Shown one piece after another: positions 42,918 to 53,818 of a stretch of 62,854 nt of DNA; position 1 is the first letter of the stretch, and every line of letters begins with the position of its first letter. The DNA comes from Nitrospira sp. (GTDB lineage: Bacteria > Nitrospirota > Nitrospiria > Nitrospirales > Nitrospiraceae). The notes below the pieces were generated by a model, which was not told the origin of the DNA, did not search any database, and worked only from the letters and a program-made list of their open reading frames with translations. The stretch covers positions 1-62,854 of the forward strand of contig JACOEL010000025.1 of assembly GCA_024998625.1 (NCBI GenBank), in the 5' to 3' direction. A program made the position numbers and the translations under genes.

Positions 42918-43880
42918 ATGAAGATTTATTTAGCCAATCCTCGCGGGTTCTGCGCGGGTGTCGACCGCGCCATAGATATCGTCGATTTGTCGCTCAAAAA
43001 ATACGGCGCACCGATTTATGTGCGCCATGAGATCGTCCACAGCCGGCACGTCGTGAACTCGCTGCGGCAGAAGGGCGCCGTGTTTGTGGAAGAGTTGAAC
43101 GAAGTGCCCGAAGGATCGGTCGTGATCTTCAGCGCCCACGGTGTGGCGAAATCGGTGTGGGAGGAGGCGCAGAGCCGCCGTCTGCATGTGATCGATGCCA
43201 CCTGTCCGCTGGTGATCAAGGTGCACAACGAAGTGAACCGCGACTATACGCAAGGGTATGAATTGATCCTCATCGGTCATGCGGGACATCCGGAAGTGAT
43301 CGGGACCTTGGGCCAGATCCCGGATAAGTTCCACCTGGTGTCCTCGGTCCGGGACGTGGAGAGCCTCCATGTCGAGAAGACGCAGAATCTTTCCTATGTG
43401 ACCCAGACCACGCTGAGCGTCGATGAATGTCGGGACATTGTCGAGGCGTTGCACCGGCGGTTCCCCAATATCAAGGGGCCGCACCAGGAGGATATCTGTT
43501 ATGCCACCCAGAACCGTCAGAATGCGGTCAAGTCGTTGTCGAAGCTGGTCGATGTGATTCTCGTGATCGGATCACCGAACAGCTCGAACTCGAATCGGCT
43601 TCGCGAATTGGGCGAGCATTGCGGCATTCCCTCCTATCTCATCGATGCGGCGTCGGACATCAATCCGGATTGGCTGAAAGACGCCAAGAGTGTGGGGTTG
43701 TCCGCCGGGGCTTCGGCTCCCGAAGTCCTGGTCACCGAAGTGGTGGCCTACCTGAAGCGTCTTGGTTCTTCGGAAGAGGTCGAGGAACTCACGGTCATCG
43801 AAGAAGATGTGGAGTTTCTCCTTCCCAAAGAACTGGTCACGATCGAATCGGCTTCGCGTGCGTCGGCTTCGGCGAACTAG
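42918..43880 (+). CDS. ispH: 4-hydroxy-3-methylbut-2-enyl diphosphate reductase
   Basis: IspH performs the last step of the MEP isoprenoid pathway, giving IPP and DMAPP. The three cluster cysteines lie in [21 protein letters not shown] and [10 protein letters not shown]; the [11 protein letters not shown] motif is intact. I chose the ATG at 42918 after GAGGGAA. A tail of about 35 residues extends past the usual end. Other pathway genes (dxs, ispG) lie at 56-59 kb. Confidence 0.95.
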   Translation: MKIYLANPRGFCAGVDRAIDIVDLSLKKYGAPIYVRHEIVHSRHVVNSLRQKGAVFVEELNEVPEGSVVIFSAHGVAKSVWEEAQSRRLHVIDATCPLVIKVHNEVNRDYTQGYELILIGHAGHPEVIGTLGQIPDKFHLVSSVRDVESLHVEKTQNLSYVTQTTLSVDECRDIVEALHRRFPNIKGPHQEDICYATQNRQNAVKSLSKLVDVILVIGSPNSSNSNRLRELGEHCGIPSYLIDAASDINPDWLKDAKSVGLSAGASAPEVLVTEVVAYLKRLGSSEEVEELTVIEEDVEFLLPKELVTIESASRASASAN

Positions 43881-43919
43881 TTTCGCCGGGCGCCGTCCGT
43901 TCTTCTTCCATACCGTTTT

Positions 43920-43950
43920 CGCCACTCCTCCATATGTTGGGGGAGTGGCG
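43920..43950 (+). terminator. possible terminator after ispH
   Basis: CGCCACTCC (43920-43928) pairs with GGAGTGGCG (43942-43950) around a 13-base loop. Only a weak T-rich stretch follows. Confidence 0.4.
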
Positions 43951-44069
43951 TCGTTATTCCCCCATATCAGGTGTTTTTCTTTGCATTGATTCTATCGCTG
44001 TGATAGAAGATTTTCGTTTTATTCCTCACAATCCGTCCCATCTCAACCTTCTTGCTCTGGAGGTCGCCG

Positions 44070-47000
44070 GTGTATCTGAAGTCATTGGAAATGCTCGGCT
44101 TCAAATCGTTTGCGGAGGCAAAGATCCAATTTCCGAAAGGCATCACGGCCATCGTGGGTCCGAACGGGAGCGGCAAAAGTAATGTCGTGGACTCCATCCT
44201 CTGGGTATTGGGTGAGCAAAGTACGAAGACGCTTCGAAGCGAGAAGATGGAAGACGTTATCTTTAACGGCACCGAGGTTCGCAAACCGTTGGGGCTGGTG
44301 GAGGTGTCGCTGGTGATTGGCGGGCTGGGAGAATTACGGCTGGATGCGATCTCCGGGCTACCAAGCGAACTGAGTGAATATCAGGAACTGATGATCACCC
44401 GCCGTCTGTATCGAAACGGGGACAGTGAATATCTCATCAATAAGACGCCCTGCCGGCTCAAAGACATTCGAAACGTGCTGATTGAAACCAGGGCCGGGTC
44501 CAAGGGCCATACCGTCATCGAGCAGGGGCGGATTGAGCAGATTTTGCAGGCCTCGCCGCAGGATCGCCGGGAGCTGATCGAGGAAACCGCGGGTATTGTC
44601 CGCTACAAAAAACAAAAGGCCGAAGCCCTTCGCAAGCTGGAGGCGACACAGCAGAATCTGGTGCGGGTGCGCGACATTGTGGCCGAGGTCAAAAAACAGT
44701 TGAACTCGCTGGAGCGTCAGGCCCGTCAGGCGCGTTCGTACCAAACGCTGCAGCAGGAGGCCCGCAGCCTCGAAATCGAACTCCTGTCCCGCGACTATCG
44801 CACCATGCATGCCGACCTAGAGTCCGTCGATCACGAAGCGCGCGAGGTGGAAGCGCAGGAAGCGGAACAGGTGGCCGAACAAGCCCGCCTGGATTCTGAG
44901 CAGGAATCGATCAGGCTGCGCATGAACGACGCGGCGGAGGCTATTGCGCGCGTGCGTGACACGTTGGCCGGTACTGAACAGCGGCAGTCGCAAGCGTTGA
45001 CGGCGGCGGAGGTTGAACGAAACCGGACCGAGTTGTTTGAACGTCAACGCATGCAGGCCGCGCAGGAGATGCAACGATTGGCGGCGGATCAGGAGCAGGC
45101 GCAGTCGGAAATCGAGACCCTTCGGGCGATGTTGCTTCAGCTGGAAGGAGACATCGTCGAACAGGAGGCGCAATTCCAGCAGGCGGATGTCGAGGCAAAG
45201 TCGTTGGCCGGCCATCGCGCGTCTGCGGTGGCGGAGGAAGAGCGTGCGCGGAAAGATGTGTTGAACCTGGCCGTCCTCGTGGCCAATACAGAGCAGAGCC
45301 TGACGCAGGTAACGGCCCGTCAACAGGAAACCGCCGCCCGGGCGGAGCGGGTCTCGCGCGAGCAGGAACAGCTGGCGGCGCAGGTGGCCGGATTGGATCA
45401 ACAGCGCGATTTGCTTGCCGCCCAGCGGGAAGAGGCCAGCGGGCGCATTCAGGAACTCATGGCCGAACGGCAGGCGGCGATCGAGCGGATCGAAGGGTTG
45501 GGCGGGCAGATCACCGGGTTGGACCGCGATATCGTGAAGTTTTCCGAAGACGTTGCCGGCGTGGAATCGCGCCTCGGCGCCCTGCAGGGGGTCGTGCGTG
45601 AGGAAATGGGATATGGCCGGGAAGGTGAGGAGGAAGGCACGGCGTTGAAAACGTGCGACGGCGTGCGCGAGGCGCTCGCCGAGTGGCTCGTGATTCCGCC
45701 GGGGCTGGACCGGGCCGTAGAGACGATTCTCGGGGAGCGTGTTCGCGGCTGGCTGGTGGATGAGCCGTCGGCGGCTTGTCGTGCGGTGGAATTTTTGAAG
45801 GGCAAAGAGCTGGGGCGCGGAGCCTTTCTCCCGCAGCAATTGCGATGGGCTCCTGAGCTGGCGACGACGGACTCATCGGCCTCGTGGTGGCCGGCGTTAA
45901 TCGGGCAGCCTGGCGTGGTGGGCCGCGCGACGGATTTGATCCGCGCGGAAGGCGCATCCGCCGCTACTTTGAGCTATTTGTTCGACGGGATTGTGTTTGT
46001 GGAATCGTTGGATGTGGCCTTGCAGCTGTGGCAGCAGCATCAATGGGCTGCTCCCGCCGGTCCAACGTATGTCACGTTATCGGGTGAGACGCTGGATGCC
46101 GCCGGTGTGATGACCGGGGGCGGCAGCAGCGCCAGCGGGGGTTTGCTCCAACGCCGGCGCGAAGTCTTGGAGCTGGAAGCCCGGAGGACTGCCGCGGTCC
46201 AAGCCCTTGAGCAGGCACGGGCGGCGCGGGAGGACGCGGCGGCCGAGTTGGGGCTCGGACGTGAAGATGAGCAACGCCTCGGCCGGGCGATCCGCGAAGC
46301 AGAGATGCTGGAGTTGTCGCTGCGGAAAGACGATGTGGGCGTGGAGCGCCAGCGCGGGGAATTGCACCGGCGGATGGAGGTATTGGCGGAAGAGTTGCAG
46401 CGGGGCTTGGCTGAGCAGGCGCGGCTTCAGGAAGAGTTTCAGTCCAGCCAGGCGCAGTTGGGGCAATGGGTGGCGGAAAAGGTCGGGCAGGAAACCGGGT
46501 TGCTGCAAGTGCGAGAACGGTTGGTGGTGATCGAAAGCCAAAGTCTGGCGATCCAGCAACGGTTGACCGAAGTCCGGTTGTCTCTGGAGAGCACGCGCGG
46601 GCGCCGGGAACATGCCACGAACGACATTGCACGGTTTACGCAACGACTCGATGCCGCGCAACGCCGCGCGACCGATTTGGAAGAGCAGGTGGCCGGGTTG
46701 GTGGAAGCGACTGAGAATAGTCGCGAAGAGCAGACCAGGCAGGAAGCATTGTGTCGGGAATTGGGTGCTGAGGTAGACGGAATCAAGGCGGAGTTAGTGG
46801 CGGCCCAGGAGCGGCAGGCACAGGAAATGGCCGGGTTGCATGCGGTGGAGGAAACTCTTAGCCAGGTACGGCAGAGCCTCTCCGCCTTGCATGATCGACG
46901 GATGAGGGCTGAAGTGCGAAAGGCAGAAGTGAAGGCGCATCTCTCCACGATTGAGAGCACGCTCGCCGGCACCTATCAGATCGAGCCGGCTACGCTGCTC

Positions 47001-47750
47001 CTGCCGGCGAGTGATCAGCCGGTACCGGAGGGTGAAGAACCGCCGGCCCCCGTCTCGATTCTTGAAACGCCGCAATTGCGGGAGCAGATTCAAAAAATCC
47101 GTGAGCGCCTGGACCGGATGGGCGCCATCAATCTGGCGGCCATCGACGAGCATCGTGAGTTGGAAGCGCGGTATCAGTTCCTGACGACGCAGGAGCAGGA
47201 CCTCTCGACCTCCATCGCGTCGCTGAAGGAGATCATCCAGCGGATCAACCGGACGACGAAGGACATGTTCGTGGAGACGTTCAACGAGTTGCAGCAGAAA
47301 TTCCGGGACGTCTTTTCCCAGTTCTTCCCCGGAGGTCGCGCTGAATTGCAACTGGTCGAAGAGCCGTTGGAAGAGGGCGTGGAAGACAACGGTGCGCGCG
47401 AGCCCGGTGTGGAGATTGTGGCCCAGCCGCCGGGGAAGCGTTTGAAGAGCATTACCATGTTGTCCGGCGGAGAGAAGACGCTGACCGCGATGGCGCTGCT
47501 CATCGCCAGCTTCCTGATCCGCCCGACGCCGTTCTGCATCCTGGACGAAATCGATGCGCCGCTCGACGAAGAAAACATCGGGCGTTTCACGAGCGTGTTG
47601 CGCAGCCTGTCGTCGACCGCTCAGTTCATGGTTATCACGCACAATAAGCGGACGATGGCGATGGCGGATTCGCTGTTCGGGGTGACGATGGAAGAGCCAG
47701 GTGTGTCGACGTTGATCTCGGTCAAGCTCGGTGATCTCCAGCCGGCGTAG
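44070..47750 (+). CDS. smc: chromosome segregation protein SMC
   Basis: This 1226-residue condensin ATPase has Walker A (GPNGSGKSN) near residue 33, long coiled coils at about 165-500 and 660-1010, and a hinge between them ([17 protein letters not shown] near 680). The ABC signature [14 protein letters not shown] and Walker [16 protein letters not shown] close it. I chose the GTG at 44070 after GGAGGT, which gives the typical [15 protein letters not shown] start. The coils are very rich in Gln, Glu and Ala. No scpA/scpB is nearby. Confidence 0.95.
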   Translation: MYLKSLEMLGFKSFAEAKIQFPKGITAIVGPNGSGKSNVVDSILWVLGEQSTKTLRSEKMEDVIFNGTEVRKPLGLVEVSLVIGGLGELRLDAISGLPSELSEYQELMITRRLYRNGDSEYLINKTPCRLKDIRNVLIETRAGSKGHTVIEQGRIEQILQASPQDRRELIEETAGIVRYKKQKAEALRKLEATQQNLVRVRDIVAEVKKQLNSLERQARQARSYQTLQQEARSLEIELLSRDYRTMHADLESVDHEAREVEAQEAEQVAEQARLDSEQESIRLRMNDAAEAIARVRDTLAGTEQRQSQALTAAEVERNRTELFERQRMQAAQEMQRLAADQEQAQSEIETLRAMLLQLEGDIVEQEAQFQQADVEAKSLAGHRASAVAEEERARKDVLNLAVLVANTEQSLTQVTARQQETAARAERVSREQEQLAAQVAGLDQQRDLLAAQREEASGRIQELMAERQAAIERIEGLGGQITGLDRDIVKFSEDVAGVESRLGALQGVVREEMGYGREGEEEGTALKTCDGVREALAEWLVIPPGLDRAVETILGERVRGWLVDEPSAACRAVEFLKGKELGRGAFLPQQLRWAPELATTDSSASWWPALIGQPGVVGRATDLIRAEGASAATLSYLFDGIVFVESLDVALQLWQQHQWAAPAGPTYVTLSGETLDAAGVMTGGGSSASGGLLQRRREVLELEARRTAAVQALEQARAAREDAAAELGLGREDEQRLGRAIREAEMLELSLRKDDVGVERQRGELHRRMEVLAEELQRGLAEQARLQEEFQSSQAQLGQWVAEKVGQETGLLQVRERLVVIESQSLAIQQRLTEVRLSLESTRGRREHATNDIARFTQRLDAAQRRATDLEEQVAGLVEATENSREEQTRQEALCRELGAEVDGIKAELVAAQERQAQEMAGLHAVEETLSQVRQSLSALHDRRMRAEVRKAEVKAHLSTIESTLAGTYQIEPATLLLPASDQPVPEGEEPPAPVSILETPQLREQIQKIRERLDRMGAINLAAIDEHRELEARYQFLTTQEQDLSTSIASLKEIIQRINRTTKDMFVETFNELQQKFRDVFSQFFPGGRAELQLVEEPLEEGVEDNGAREPGVEIVAQPPGKRLKSITMLSGGEKTLTAMALLIASFLIRPTPFCILDEIDAPLDEENIGRFTSVLRSLSSTAQFMVITHNKRTMAMADSLFGVTMEEPGVSTLISVKLGDLQPA

Positions 47751-47830
47751 TCCGGGCGGGCATGAGTACGTAGGGGGCTGTTCCGGCAGGTGGGGAAGAC
47801 TCTCCCGGCGCCCTGCGGGGCGCGCTTCCC

Positions 47831-47859
47831 TTGACTGCCCAGAAACAGTTTGTTATACA
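47831..47859 (+). promoter_or_regulatory. sigma-70-like promoter upstream of shc
   Basis: TTGACT (47831-47836) and TATACA (47854-47859) are 17 bp apart. The predicted start near 47866 gives a leader of about 50 nt. This is the strongest promoter I see in front of the hopanoid and Mla gene run. Confidence 0.6.
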
Positions 47860-47916
47860 GAACTGCTAATGGTTATAACTGGTACTGTGCGGTTTCATGT
47901 GATCGCTGCCTGATCG

Positions 47917-50151
47917 ATGGAACCGTCTCGACTATCAATCCCGCCGTCTTTTTCAGATTCACGGCATCACGTTATGCGACTTCTCAAGAACCTGTTCAAT
48001 CGTTTGTCCGATAGTTTGCTGGTGTCGGTGCCGAGTCGAATCAGGGCGGCCCGCGACTTTGCCTCCGCTCCGGTGCTGCGGCTCGTCTCCAATAAGCCTG
48101 CGATGCCGGTTTCCGGCGACAATGCCGTCAAGCGGGTCCCGGCTCACTCCACAGGCCAGGTTGAGGCGCTGGACGAGGCGCTGCGGAAAAGCCAGGCCTG
48201 GTTTCTGGCGCGACAGGACGCGTCCGAAGGTTACTGGGTGGCCGAGTTGGAGGCCGATACCACGCTGACATCCGAATACCTGATGTTGCGCCGCTTTCTG
48301 GACTGCATCGATCCCGAGCGCGAGCGCAAAGCGGTTCGGTACTTAAAATCCGCTCAGTTGCCGGACGGTGGATGGCCGATTTATCACGGTGGCCCGGCGG
48401 AGATCAGCGCTTCGGTGAAGGCCTACTTTGCGTTGAAGCTCTCCGGCGTGTCCGCCGACGAGTCATTTATGGTGAATGCCCGCACCTGCATCCTGGACAA
48501 GGGGGGCGTGGTGGCGGCGAATGTCTTTACGAAAATCGCCCTGGCCCTGTTCGGTCAATATGACTGGCGCGGTGTCCCCAGCATGCCTCCGGAAATCATG
48601 CTGTTGCCGAAGCGGTTCTATTTCAGCATTTACGCGATTTCCTACTGGTCTCGCGCGGTGCTGATTCCGTTGTTGATCATATTCGCCAAACGGCCGGTAT
48701 GCCATGTTCCCAGCGAGCAGGGTATCGACGAGCTGTATACGCAGCCGCCGGCAGAGATCGACTACGGTACGGTGCCTCCGTTTAAGAAGGACCGGACGTG
48801 GTTTACGGCCAGAAACTTTTTCATCAATCTCGATGCGCTGCTCAAGATTTACGATCGCTCGCCCGTTGAGTGGGTTCGACAGAAGGCGCTCAAGTGCGCG
48901 GAGAACTGGATGCTCGACCACATGAAGGGCAGCGGAGGCCTCGGTGCGATTTATCCTGCCATGGCCAACTCCGTGATGGCGCTCCATTGCCTCGGATACA
49001 AGAACGATCATCCGCTTCTGGTAAAGGCCCTGCGGGAGATCGAAGAACTGGAAGTCCACGACACGGTGCAGGACAACGGCCAATGCGTCGATGCGATGCA
49101 TTTGCAACCCTGCCACTCTCCGATCTGGGACACAGCCTTGCTCATCAATGCCCTGATCGAGGCCGGCATGCCGCAGGACCATCCGGCGTTGCAGAAGGCT
49201 TCGACCTGGTTATTGTCCAAACAGACGAAGACCGTCGGTGATTGGATTATTTCCTCTCCCGGTGCCGAACCGGGCGGATGGTATTTCCAGTTCGAGAATG
49301 AATTGTTCCCCGATGTAGACGATTCCGCGGTGGTGTTGATGGCCCTGGCGAAAGTGCATCTCTCCGATGAGGCCCAGCAACGTCTGGCTATTCGTCGCGG
49401 TTGCCGCTGGGTGACCTCCATGCAGGGATCGGATGGGGGATGGGGCGCCTACGACGTCGATAATAATCGGATCGTGTTCAACTACATCCCGTTCGCGGAC
49501 CATCGGGCCCTGCTCGACCCGAGCACGGCTGACCTTGCCGGACGTTGTCTGGAGATGCTCGCGACGCTGGGATACGACTGGACCCATCCCGCCGTGGCTT
49601 CCGCGCTGACGTTTGTGAAAAACGATCAGGAGCAGGACGGCAGCTGGTATGGTCGTTGGGGCGTGAACTACATTTATGGCACCTGGTCCGTCCTGTCCGG
49701 CCTGCGGGCGATCGGTGAGGATCTCTCGTCCCCCTATATCCGCCGGGCGGTCAGTTGGGTCGAGTCCAAGCAAAACCCCGATGGCGGGTGGGGTGAGTCA
49801 TGCCTCTCGTATGGCGATGTCTCGCAGAGCGGTCGCGGTGACAGCACCCCATCGCAAACAGCCTGGGCGCTGTTGGCCCTGATGGCAGGCGGAGTGACGG
49901 ACTCCTTCAGCCTGGCCAGGGGGATCCATTACCTCATTCGGAATCAGCGGAAGGATGGGTCATGGGAAGAGGTGCGCCATACCGGAACTGGTTTTCCGCG
50001 CGTGTTTTACCTTCGTTATCATTGGTATTGCCAATACTTCCCCCTCTGGGCGCTGGCCATGTACCGCAATCTCAAGACTCGTGGAACGACGAGGGCCGAT
50101 GAATTGCGTCTGCAGGCCTATCAATCGGGACAATTCCGGTCGCCACGCTGA
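47917..50151 (+). CDS. shc: squalene-hopene cyclase
   Basis: Shc folds squalene into the pentacyclic hopene in one step at the membrane. The protonating motif is DVDD (Asp466-Val-Asp468-Asp469), in FPDVDDSAVV. Several QW repeats are visible (QNPDGGWGES, QRKDGSWEE, QEQDGSWYGRWG, LPDGGWPIYH). At 744 residues it is longer than most, with an extra N-terminal stretch of about 80 residues. A second ATG at 47974 is possible. The next gene, hpnG, follows after 54 bp. Confidence 0.94.
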   Translation: MEPSRLSIPPSFSDSRHHVMRLLKNLFNRLSDSLLVSVPSRIRAARDFASAPVLRLVSNKPAMPVSGDNAVKRVPAHSTGQVEALDEALRKSQAWFLARQDASEGYWVAELEADTTLTSEYLMLRRFLDCIDPERERKAVRYLKSAQLPDGGWPIYHGGPAEISASVKAYFALKLSGVSADESFMVNARTCILDKGGVVAANVFTKIALALFGQYDWRGVPSMPPEIMLLPKRFYFSIYAISYWSRAVLIPLLIIFAKRPVCHVPSEQGIDELYTQPPAEIDYGTVPPFKKDRTWFTARNFFINLDALLKIYDRSPVEWVRQKALKCAENWMLDHMKGSGGLGAIYPAMANSVMALHCLGYKNDHPLLVKALREIEELEVHDTVQDNGQCVDAMHLQPCHSPIWDTALLINALIEAGMPQDHPALQKASTWLLSKQTKTVGDWIISSPGAEPGGWYFQFENELFPDVDDSAVVLMALAKVHLSDEAQQRLAIRRGCRWVTSMQGSDGGWGAYDVDNNRIVFNYIPFADHRALLDPSTADLAGRCLEMLATLGYDWTHPAVASALTFVKNDQEQDGSWYGRWGVNYIYGTWSVLSGLRAIGEDLSSPYIRRAVSWVESKQNPDGGWGESCLSYGDVSQSGRGDSTPSQTAWALLALMAGGVTDSFSLARGIHYLIRNQRKDGSWEEVRHTGTGFPRVFYLRYHWYCQYFPLWALAMYRNLKTRGTTRADELRLQAYQSGQFRSPR

Positions 50152-50205
50152 CCGTGGGTGTTCATCGAGTTCAGCTTTTCCAGTTATTGTCTCACGGGAG
50201 TCGTT

Positions 50206-50961
50206 GTGACCGCGATCGGAGTCTTCGTGGCAACCCGGTGGGAGTTGGCCGCCGTGCGCCAGGCGTTTGCCGCGAGCCAGGTGCGGGTCGTCGCAGGGAT
50301 TCGTTGTGTCGTTGCACGGCAGGGTCAGGTCGAGTGGTGGGTCATTCCGATGGGTGTCGGTCCCGAGCGAGCCACTACGACCGCCGGACGGGTGCTCGCG
50401 GAACGGTCATTTGCCGCTGTGTGGTCCACGGGGTTTGCCTGTGCATTAGGTCAGGCTGGTATCGGCGAGGTCCTGATCGGCACTCACGTGACGATGGAGG
50501 GTGGCGTAGAGGCCGGGCGGTCCGTTCCCTGTGCGCCGGTGTTCGTGGACTGGGTGCTGCGGGCTGTGCAGGAACAGCGCCTGCCGGTGCAGTCCGGCCG
50601 GTTTGTGACGGTTCCACGGGTCCTCTGTCGAGCGCAAGAGAAGCATGAGATCGCTGTTCGAGCGGGAGGGATCGGACTCGACATGGAGAGTGCGGCGTTG
50701 GGGTTCGTGGCCGCGGAGCGGAAGATTCCATTTGTCATCGTACGTACGACCTCGGATCTTGTCGATGAAAACCTTCCGCTTGACTTCAATCTGTTTCTCA
50801 GGCGATCTGGATGGGTAAAAGGTGTCGCCGCTTGTCTGGCTCATCCGACGAGTCTGGTCGGACTCAATCGACTTCGTGTGCAAAGCCGCGTCGCCGGAAC
50901 ACAATTGACGACGGTATTCAAAGCCTGCGCCGACAAGGCGCTGCGCGGGGGACTGGCCTGA
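50206..50961 (+). CDS. hpnG: hopanoid-associated nucleoside phosphorylase (HpnG-like)
   Basis: This MTA/SAH nucleosidase-type fold has GLDMESAALGFVAAERKIPF and FVIVRTTSDLVDEN near the end. HpnG releases adenine from adenosylhopane on the way to bacteriohopanetetrol; that reaction is family knowledge. Its place right after shc supports it. I chose the GTG at 50206, six bases after GGGAG; an earlier GTG at 50158 would add 16 residues. The adenosyl-transferring HpnH is not in this window. Confidence 0.8.
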   Translation: MTAIGVFVATRWELAAVRQAFAASQVRVVAGIRCVVARQGQVEWWVIPMGVGPERATTTAGRVLAERSFAAVWSTGFACALGQAGIGEVLIGTHVTMEGGVEAGRSVPCAPVFVDWVLRAVQEQRLPVQSGRFVTVPRVLCRAQEKHEIAVRAGGIGLDMESAALGFVAAERKIPFVIVRTTSDLVDENLPLDFNLFLRRSGWVKGVAACLAHPTSLVGLNRLRVQSRVAGTQLTTVFKACADKALRGGLA

Positions 50962-51021
50962 CCGGGCCCAACGTGTTTCGACGGCTGAGTTCCGGATAGG
51001 TGGACGAGAGGAGAGCGTGGC

Positions 51022-51789
51022 ATGGAAGGCATTGCTCGTATCGGACGGTATACGATCGATCTGACAGCGCAGATGGGACGGATGATGTTGTTCGTCCTCT
51101 CCTCCTTTGCCTGGCTGACGCGTCCGCCGTTCCGGGTCTACCAAATCGTCAAACAGCTGAATTTCATCGGCTACAAGTCCACGTTTGTCGTCGTCCTCAC
51201 GGCCGTCTTTACCGGCATGGTTCTGGCGTTGCAGGGACATTACACGCTACGAAAATTCGGTTCTGAAGCAGTGCTCGGCTCTGCCGTGGCGCTCAGCATC
51301 ATCCGGGAATTGGGTCCCGTTCTGGCGGCGTTGATGGTGACGGCCAGAGCCGGATCCGCCATGACGGCGGAAATCGGCATCATGCGGATTACGGAACAGA
51401 TCGATGCTCTGGACACCATGGCCATCAATCCACTGCAATATCTGATCGGGCCTAAACTCGTCGCCAGTCTCATCGCCGTGCCACTTTTGGTCGCGCTCTT
51501 TGACGTCGTCGGGATTTATGGGGGGTACGTCGTCGGCGTGCAACTGTTGAACGGGAATGAAGGCGCTTACTGGAGTTCGATTGAGTCGGCCGTCGAGTGG
51601 AAGGATGTCTACGGAGGCATTTTGAAATCCATCAGCTTCGGCCTGCTGATCAGTTGGGTCTGTTGTTACAAAGGCTTTCACACCAAGCATAGTGCCGAAG
51701 GATTGGGGACCGCGACGACCGAAGCGGTGGTGCTCTCGGCAGTCTTGATCCTGGTGTGGGATTATTTTCTGACGTCGGTGCTGCTCTAA
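51022..51789 (+). CDS. mlaE: MlaE-type lipid ABC transporter permease
   Basis: The permease of an MCE-type ABC system moves lipids between the inner and outer membranes. About five to six helices are seen, with TARAGSAMTAEIGIMRITEQIDALDTM, the EQ-loop signature of the family, near residue 110-140. It opens the order E-F-D-C and follows hpnG by 60 bp, on the same strand. Length (255 aa) is normal. Substrate may be phospholipid or, from context, hopanoid. Confidence 0.92.
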   Translation: MEGIARIGRYTIDLTAQMGRMMLFVLSSFAWLTRPPFRVYQIVKQLNFIGYKSTFVVVLTAVFTGMVLALQGHYTLRKFGSEAVLGSAVALSIIRELGPVLAALMVTARAGSAMTAEIGIMRITEQIDALDTMAINPLQYLIGPKLVASLIAVPLLVALFDVVGIYGGYVVGVQLLNGNEGAYWSSIESAVEWKDVYGGILKSISFGLLISWVCCYKGFHTKHSAEGLGTATTEAVVLSAVLILVWDYFLTSVLL

Positions 51790-51864
51790 CACCGTGAAAC
51801 GTGAAGCGCATGAGGAGAATGCGTCCGCAACGGCAGGGGGCAGCTGCGGCTCGCGCGAGGCTCC

Positions 51865-52626
51865 ATGATTAAGCTGGTCGGCGTCGAAAAGACTTTGGGC
51901 AAGCAGCCGGTGTTGCGGGGGGTGGACCTGGCCATTCCCGCTGGAAAATTGACAACGATCATCGGGCGAAGCGGCGAAGGCAAGAGTGTGCTGCTGAAGC
52001 ATATCATCGGCCTCATGCAGCCGGATCGCGGTGAAGTCTGGATCGACGGGACGGACATCGCGCGACTCAAGGGGCAGGCCTTGAATGAGGTGCGCAAGAA
52101 GTTCGCCATGTTGTTCCAGGGGGCGGCCCTGTTCGACTCGATGACGGTGTTTGAAAATGTCGCCTTCCCCCTGCGGGAGAAACTTCGCTTGAAGGGCGAG
52201 ATCGTCACCCGACGGGTTGAGGAAAAGTTGGAGCAGGTGGGGCTGAAGGGCATGGGCCATAAGTTTCCCGCCGAACTGAGCGGGGGCATGCGCAAACGCG
52301 CCGGGTTGGCGCGCGCCCTGGTCATGGAGCCGGAGATCATTCTGTTCGACGAGCCGACGACGGGGCTCGATCCGTTGATGGCGAAAGCCATTCATGATCT
52401 GATCGTGACGATGCAGCAACAATTCAAGTTTACCGCCGTCATGGTCAGTCACGAGATTCCGGAAATTTTCGGGATCTCCGATTATGTGGCAATGCTCAAG
52501 AACGGACGGATCGCCGAAATGGCGCCTTCGAACGAGTTCGTGAAGACAACGGACGAAGAGATTCGGGAGTTTATTTTTGTCGCCGGGACCGTCACGCCGA
52601 AAGGGTTGCCGACCGCATCCTTCTGA
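51865..52626 (+). CDS. mlaF: MlaF-type ABC transporter ATPase
   Basis: This cytoplasmic ATPase has Walker A (GRSGEGKSVLLKHI), the signature LSGGMRKRAGLARAL, Walker B IILFDEPTTGLDP and the switch His (VSHEIPE). The Met-Arg-Lys-Arg form of the signature is typical of MCE-system ATPases. It lies 75 bp after mlaE and 11 bp before mlaD. It powers the lipid transfer by the MlaE/MlaD complex. Confidence 0.93.
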   Translation: MIKLVGVEKTLGKQPVLRGVDLAIPAGKLTTIIGRSGEGKSVLLKHIIGLMQPDRGEVWIDGTDIARLKGQALNEVRKKFAMLFQGAALFDSMTVFENVAFPLREKLRLKGEIVTRRVEEKLEQVGLKGMGHKFPAELSGGMRKRAGLARALVMEPEIILFDEPTTGLDPLMAKAIHDLIVTMQQQFKFTAVMVSHEIPEIFGISDYVAMLKNGRIAEMAPSNEFVKTTDEEIREFIFVAGTVTPKGLPTASF

Positions 52627-52637
52627 TAGGAGACGTT

Positions 52638-53081
52638 ATGGAACGCGCAAAGTTGGAATTGATGGTGGGAATCTTCGTGCTCGTCGGGATCGCCTGTCTG
52701 GGCTACCTGTCCATCAAGTTGGGAAAGCTGGAAATCATCGGCGGGCACAATTACCCGGTCGAGGCGGAGTTTACGTCTGCGTCGGGACTCAAGCCGGGGG
52801 CGTCGGTCGAAATCGCCGGCGTGGAGGTGGGACGTGTCCGGCATATCGGCCTGAGTAGCGACCGTGCACTGGTGGCACTGGCGATTCAAGACGGCGTGAA
52901 GTTGTATTCCGACACGATCGCCTCGATCAAGACTCGCGGGATTATCGGGGACAAGTATCTGGCCCTCTCGGTGGGCGGTGGCGGCGACCAGTTAAAACCC
53001 GGTGACAAGATCCGTGATACCGAGTCCGGACTTGATCTCGAGGAATTGGTCAGCCAGTATGTACACGGGAAGGTCAACTAG
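52638..53081 (+). CDS. mlaD: MlaD-type MCE-domain protein
   Basis: This short protein (147 aa) has one N-terminal helix (MVGIFVLVGIACLGYLSI) and a single MCE domain with EFTSASGLKPGASVEIAGVEVGRV and IGDKYLALSVGG. MlaD makes a hexameric ring in the periplasm that passes lipids to a soluble carrier. It precedes mlaC after 88 bp. Confidence 0.92.
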   Translation: MERAKLELMVGIFVLVGIACLGYLSIKLGKLEIIGGHNYPVEAEFTSASGLKPGASVEIAGVEVGRVRHIGLSSDRALVALAIQDGVKLYSDTIASIKTRGIIGDKYLALSVGGGGDQLKPGDKIRDTESGLDLEELVSQYVHGKVN

Positions 53082-53169
53082 CCGGATCGGTGTTAGCTGC
53101 CAGGAAACGGACGTGAACAACCTAGGCCGGTGGGGTACGGAACTCACCACTCAAAGGAGAGGTGTTGGA

Positions 53170-53784
53170 ATGCAGACAAGCCGTTGGATGATGATCGGGG
53201 CTGTGCTGGCCTTGCAGATAGTGGTGGGTGGGCTTTCGTCCGCCATGGCAGGACCGGCGACTGATTCGATTAAGGGCACCATCGACGAGGTGCTCAGGAT
53301 CTTGAACGATAAAGAATTAAAAACCCCGGCCCGTCAGGAGGACCGACGGCAGCGCTTAGAAAAAGTGGTGGCCCAGCGGTTCGACTATCCGGAAATGTCT
53401 CGGCGCTCGTTGGGCGCGCAGTGGAATCAATTGTCCGACAAGGACAAGCAGGAGTTCGTCGATCTGTTCCGGACGCTCTTGACCAATACGTACGCGGATC
53501 GAGTGGAGACCTATTCCGGCGAGGGTGTGCAGTATCTGAACGAGCGGACCGAGAAAGAATATGCGGAAGTCCGCACCAAGGTGCTCTCCGGGAAAACGGA
53601 AATCCCCATGGATTACCGGTTGCTGAACAAGAGTAACGATTGGCATGTGTACGATGTCGTGGTTGATGGCGTCAGTCTGGTGAATAATTACCGCGGGCAA
53701 TTTACAAAGATCCTCCACACCTCCTCGTATCCCGAACTCGTCGATCAACTCCGCAAGAAATCCGACAAGATCAAAGCTCCGTAG
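53170..53784 (+). CDS. mlaC: MlaC/Tgt2-type periplasmic lipid carrier (HpnM-like)
   Basis: The 204-residue product starts with a signal peptide ending in SSAMAG and then shows the MlaC domain: RFDYPEMSRRSLGAQWNQLSDKD and FVDLFRTLLTNTYADRVETY. The carrier shuttles lipid between the inner-membrane MlaD ring and the outer membrane. Its family also includes HpnM, a recurring member of hopanoid gene clusters. Given shc and hpnG upstream, a hopanoid cargo is a fair guess. I chose the ATG at 53170 after AAAGGAG. Confidence 0.88.
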   Translation: MQTSRWMMIGAVLALQIVVGGLSSAMAGPATDSIKGTIDEVLRILNDKELKTPARQEDRRQRLEKVVAQRFDYPEMSRRSLGAQWNQLSDKDKQEFVDLFRTLLTNTYADRVETYSGEGVQYLNERTEKEYAEVRTKVLSGKTEIPMDYRLLNKSNDWHVYDVVVDGVSLVNNYRGQFTKILHTSSYPELVDQLRKKSDKIKAP

Positions 53785-53818
53785 GTCCGGTAGGGAGCGA
53801 GCGATTCCGGCGAGCGCC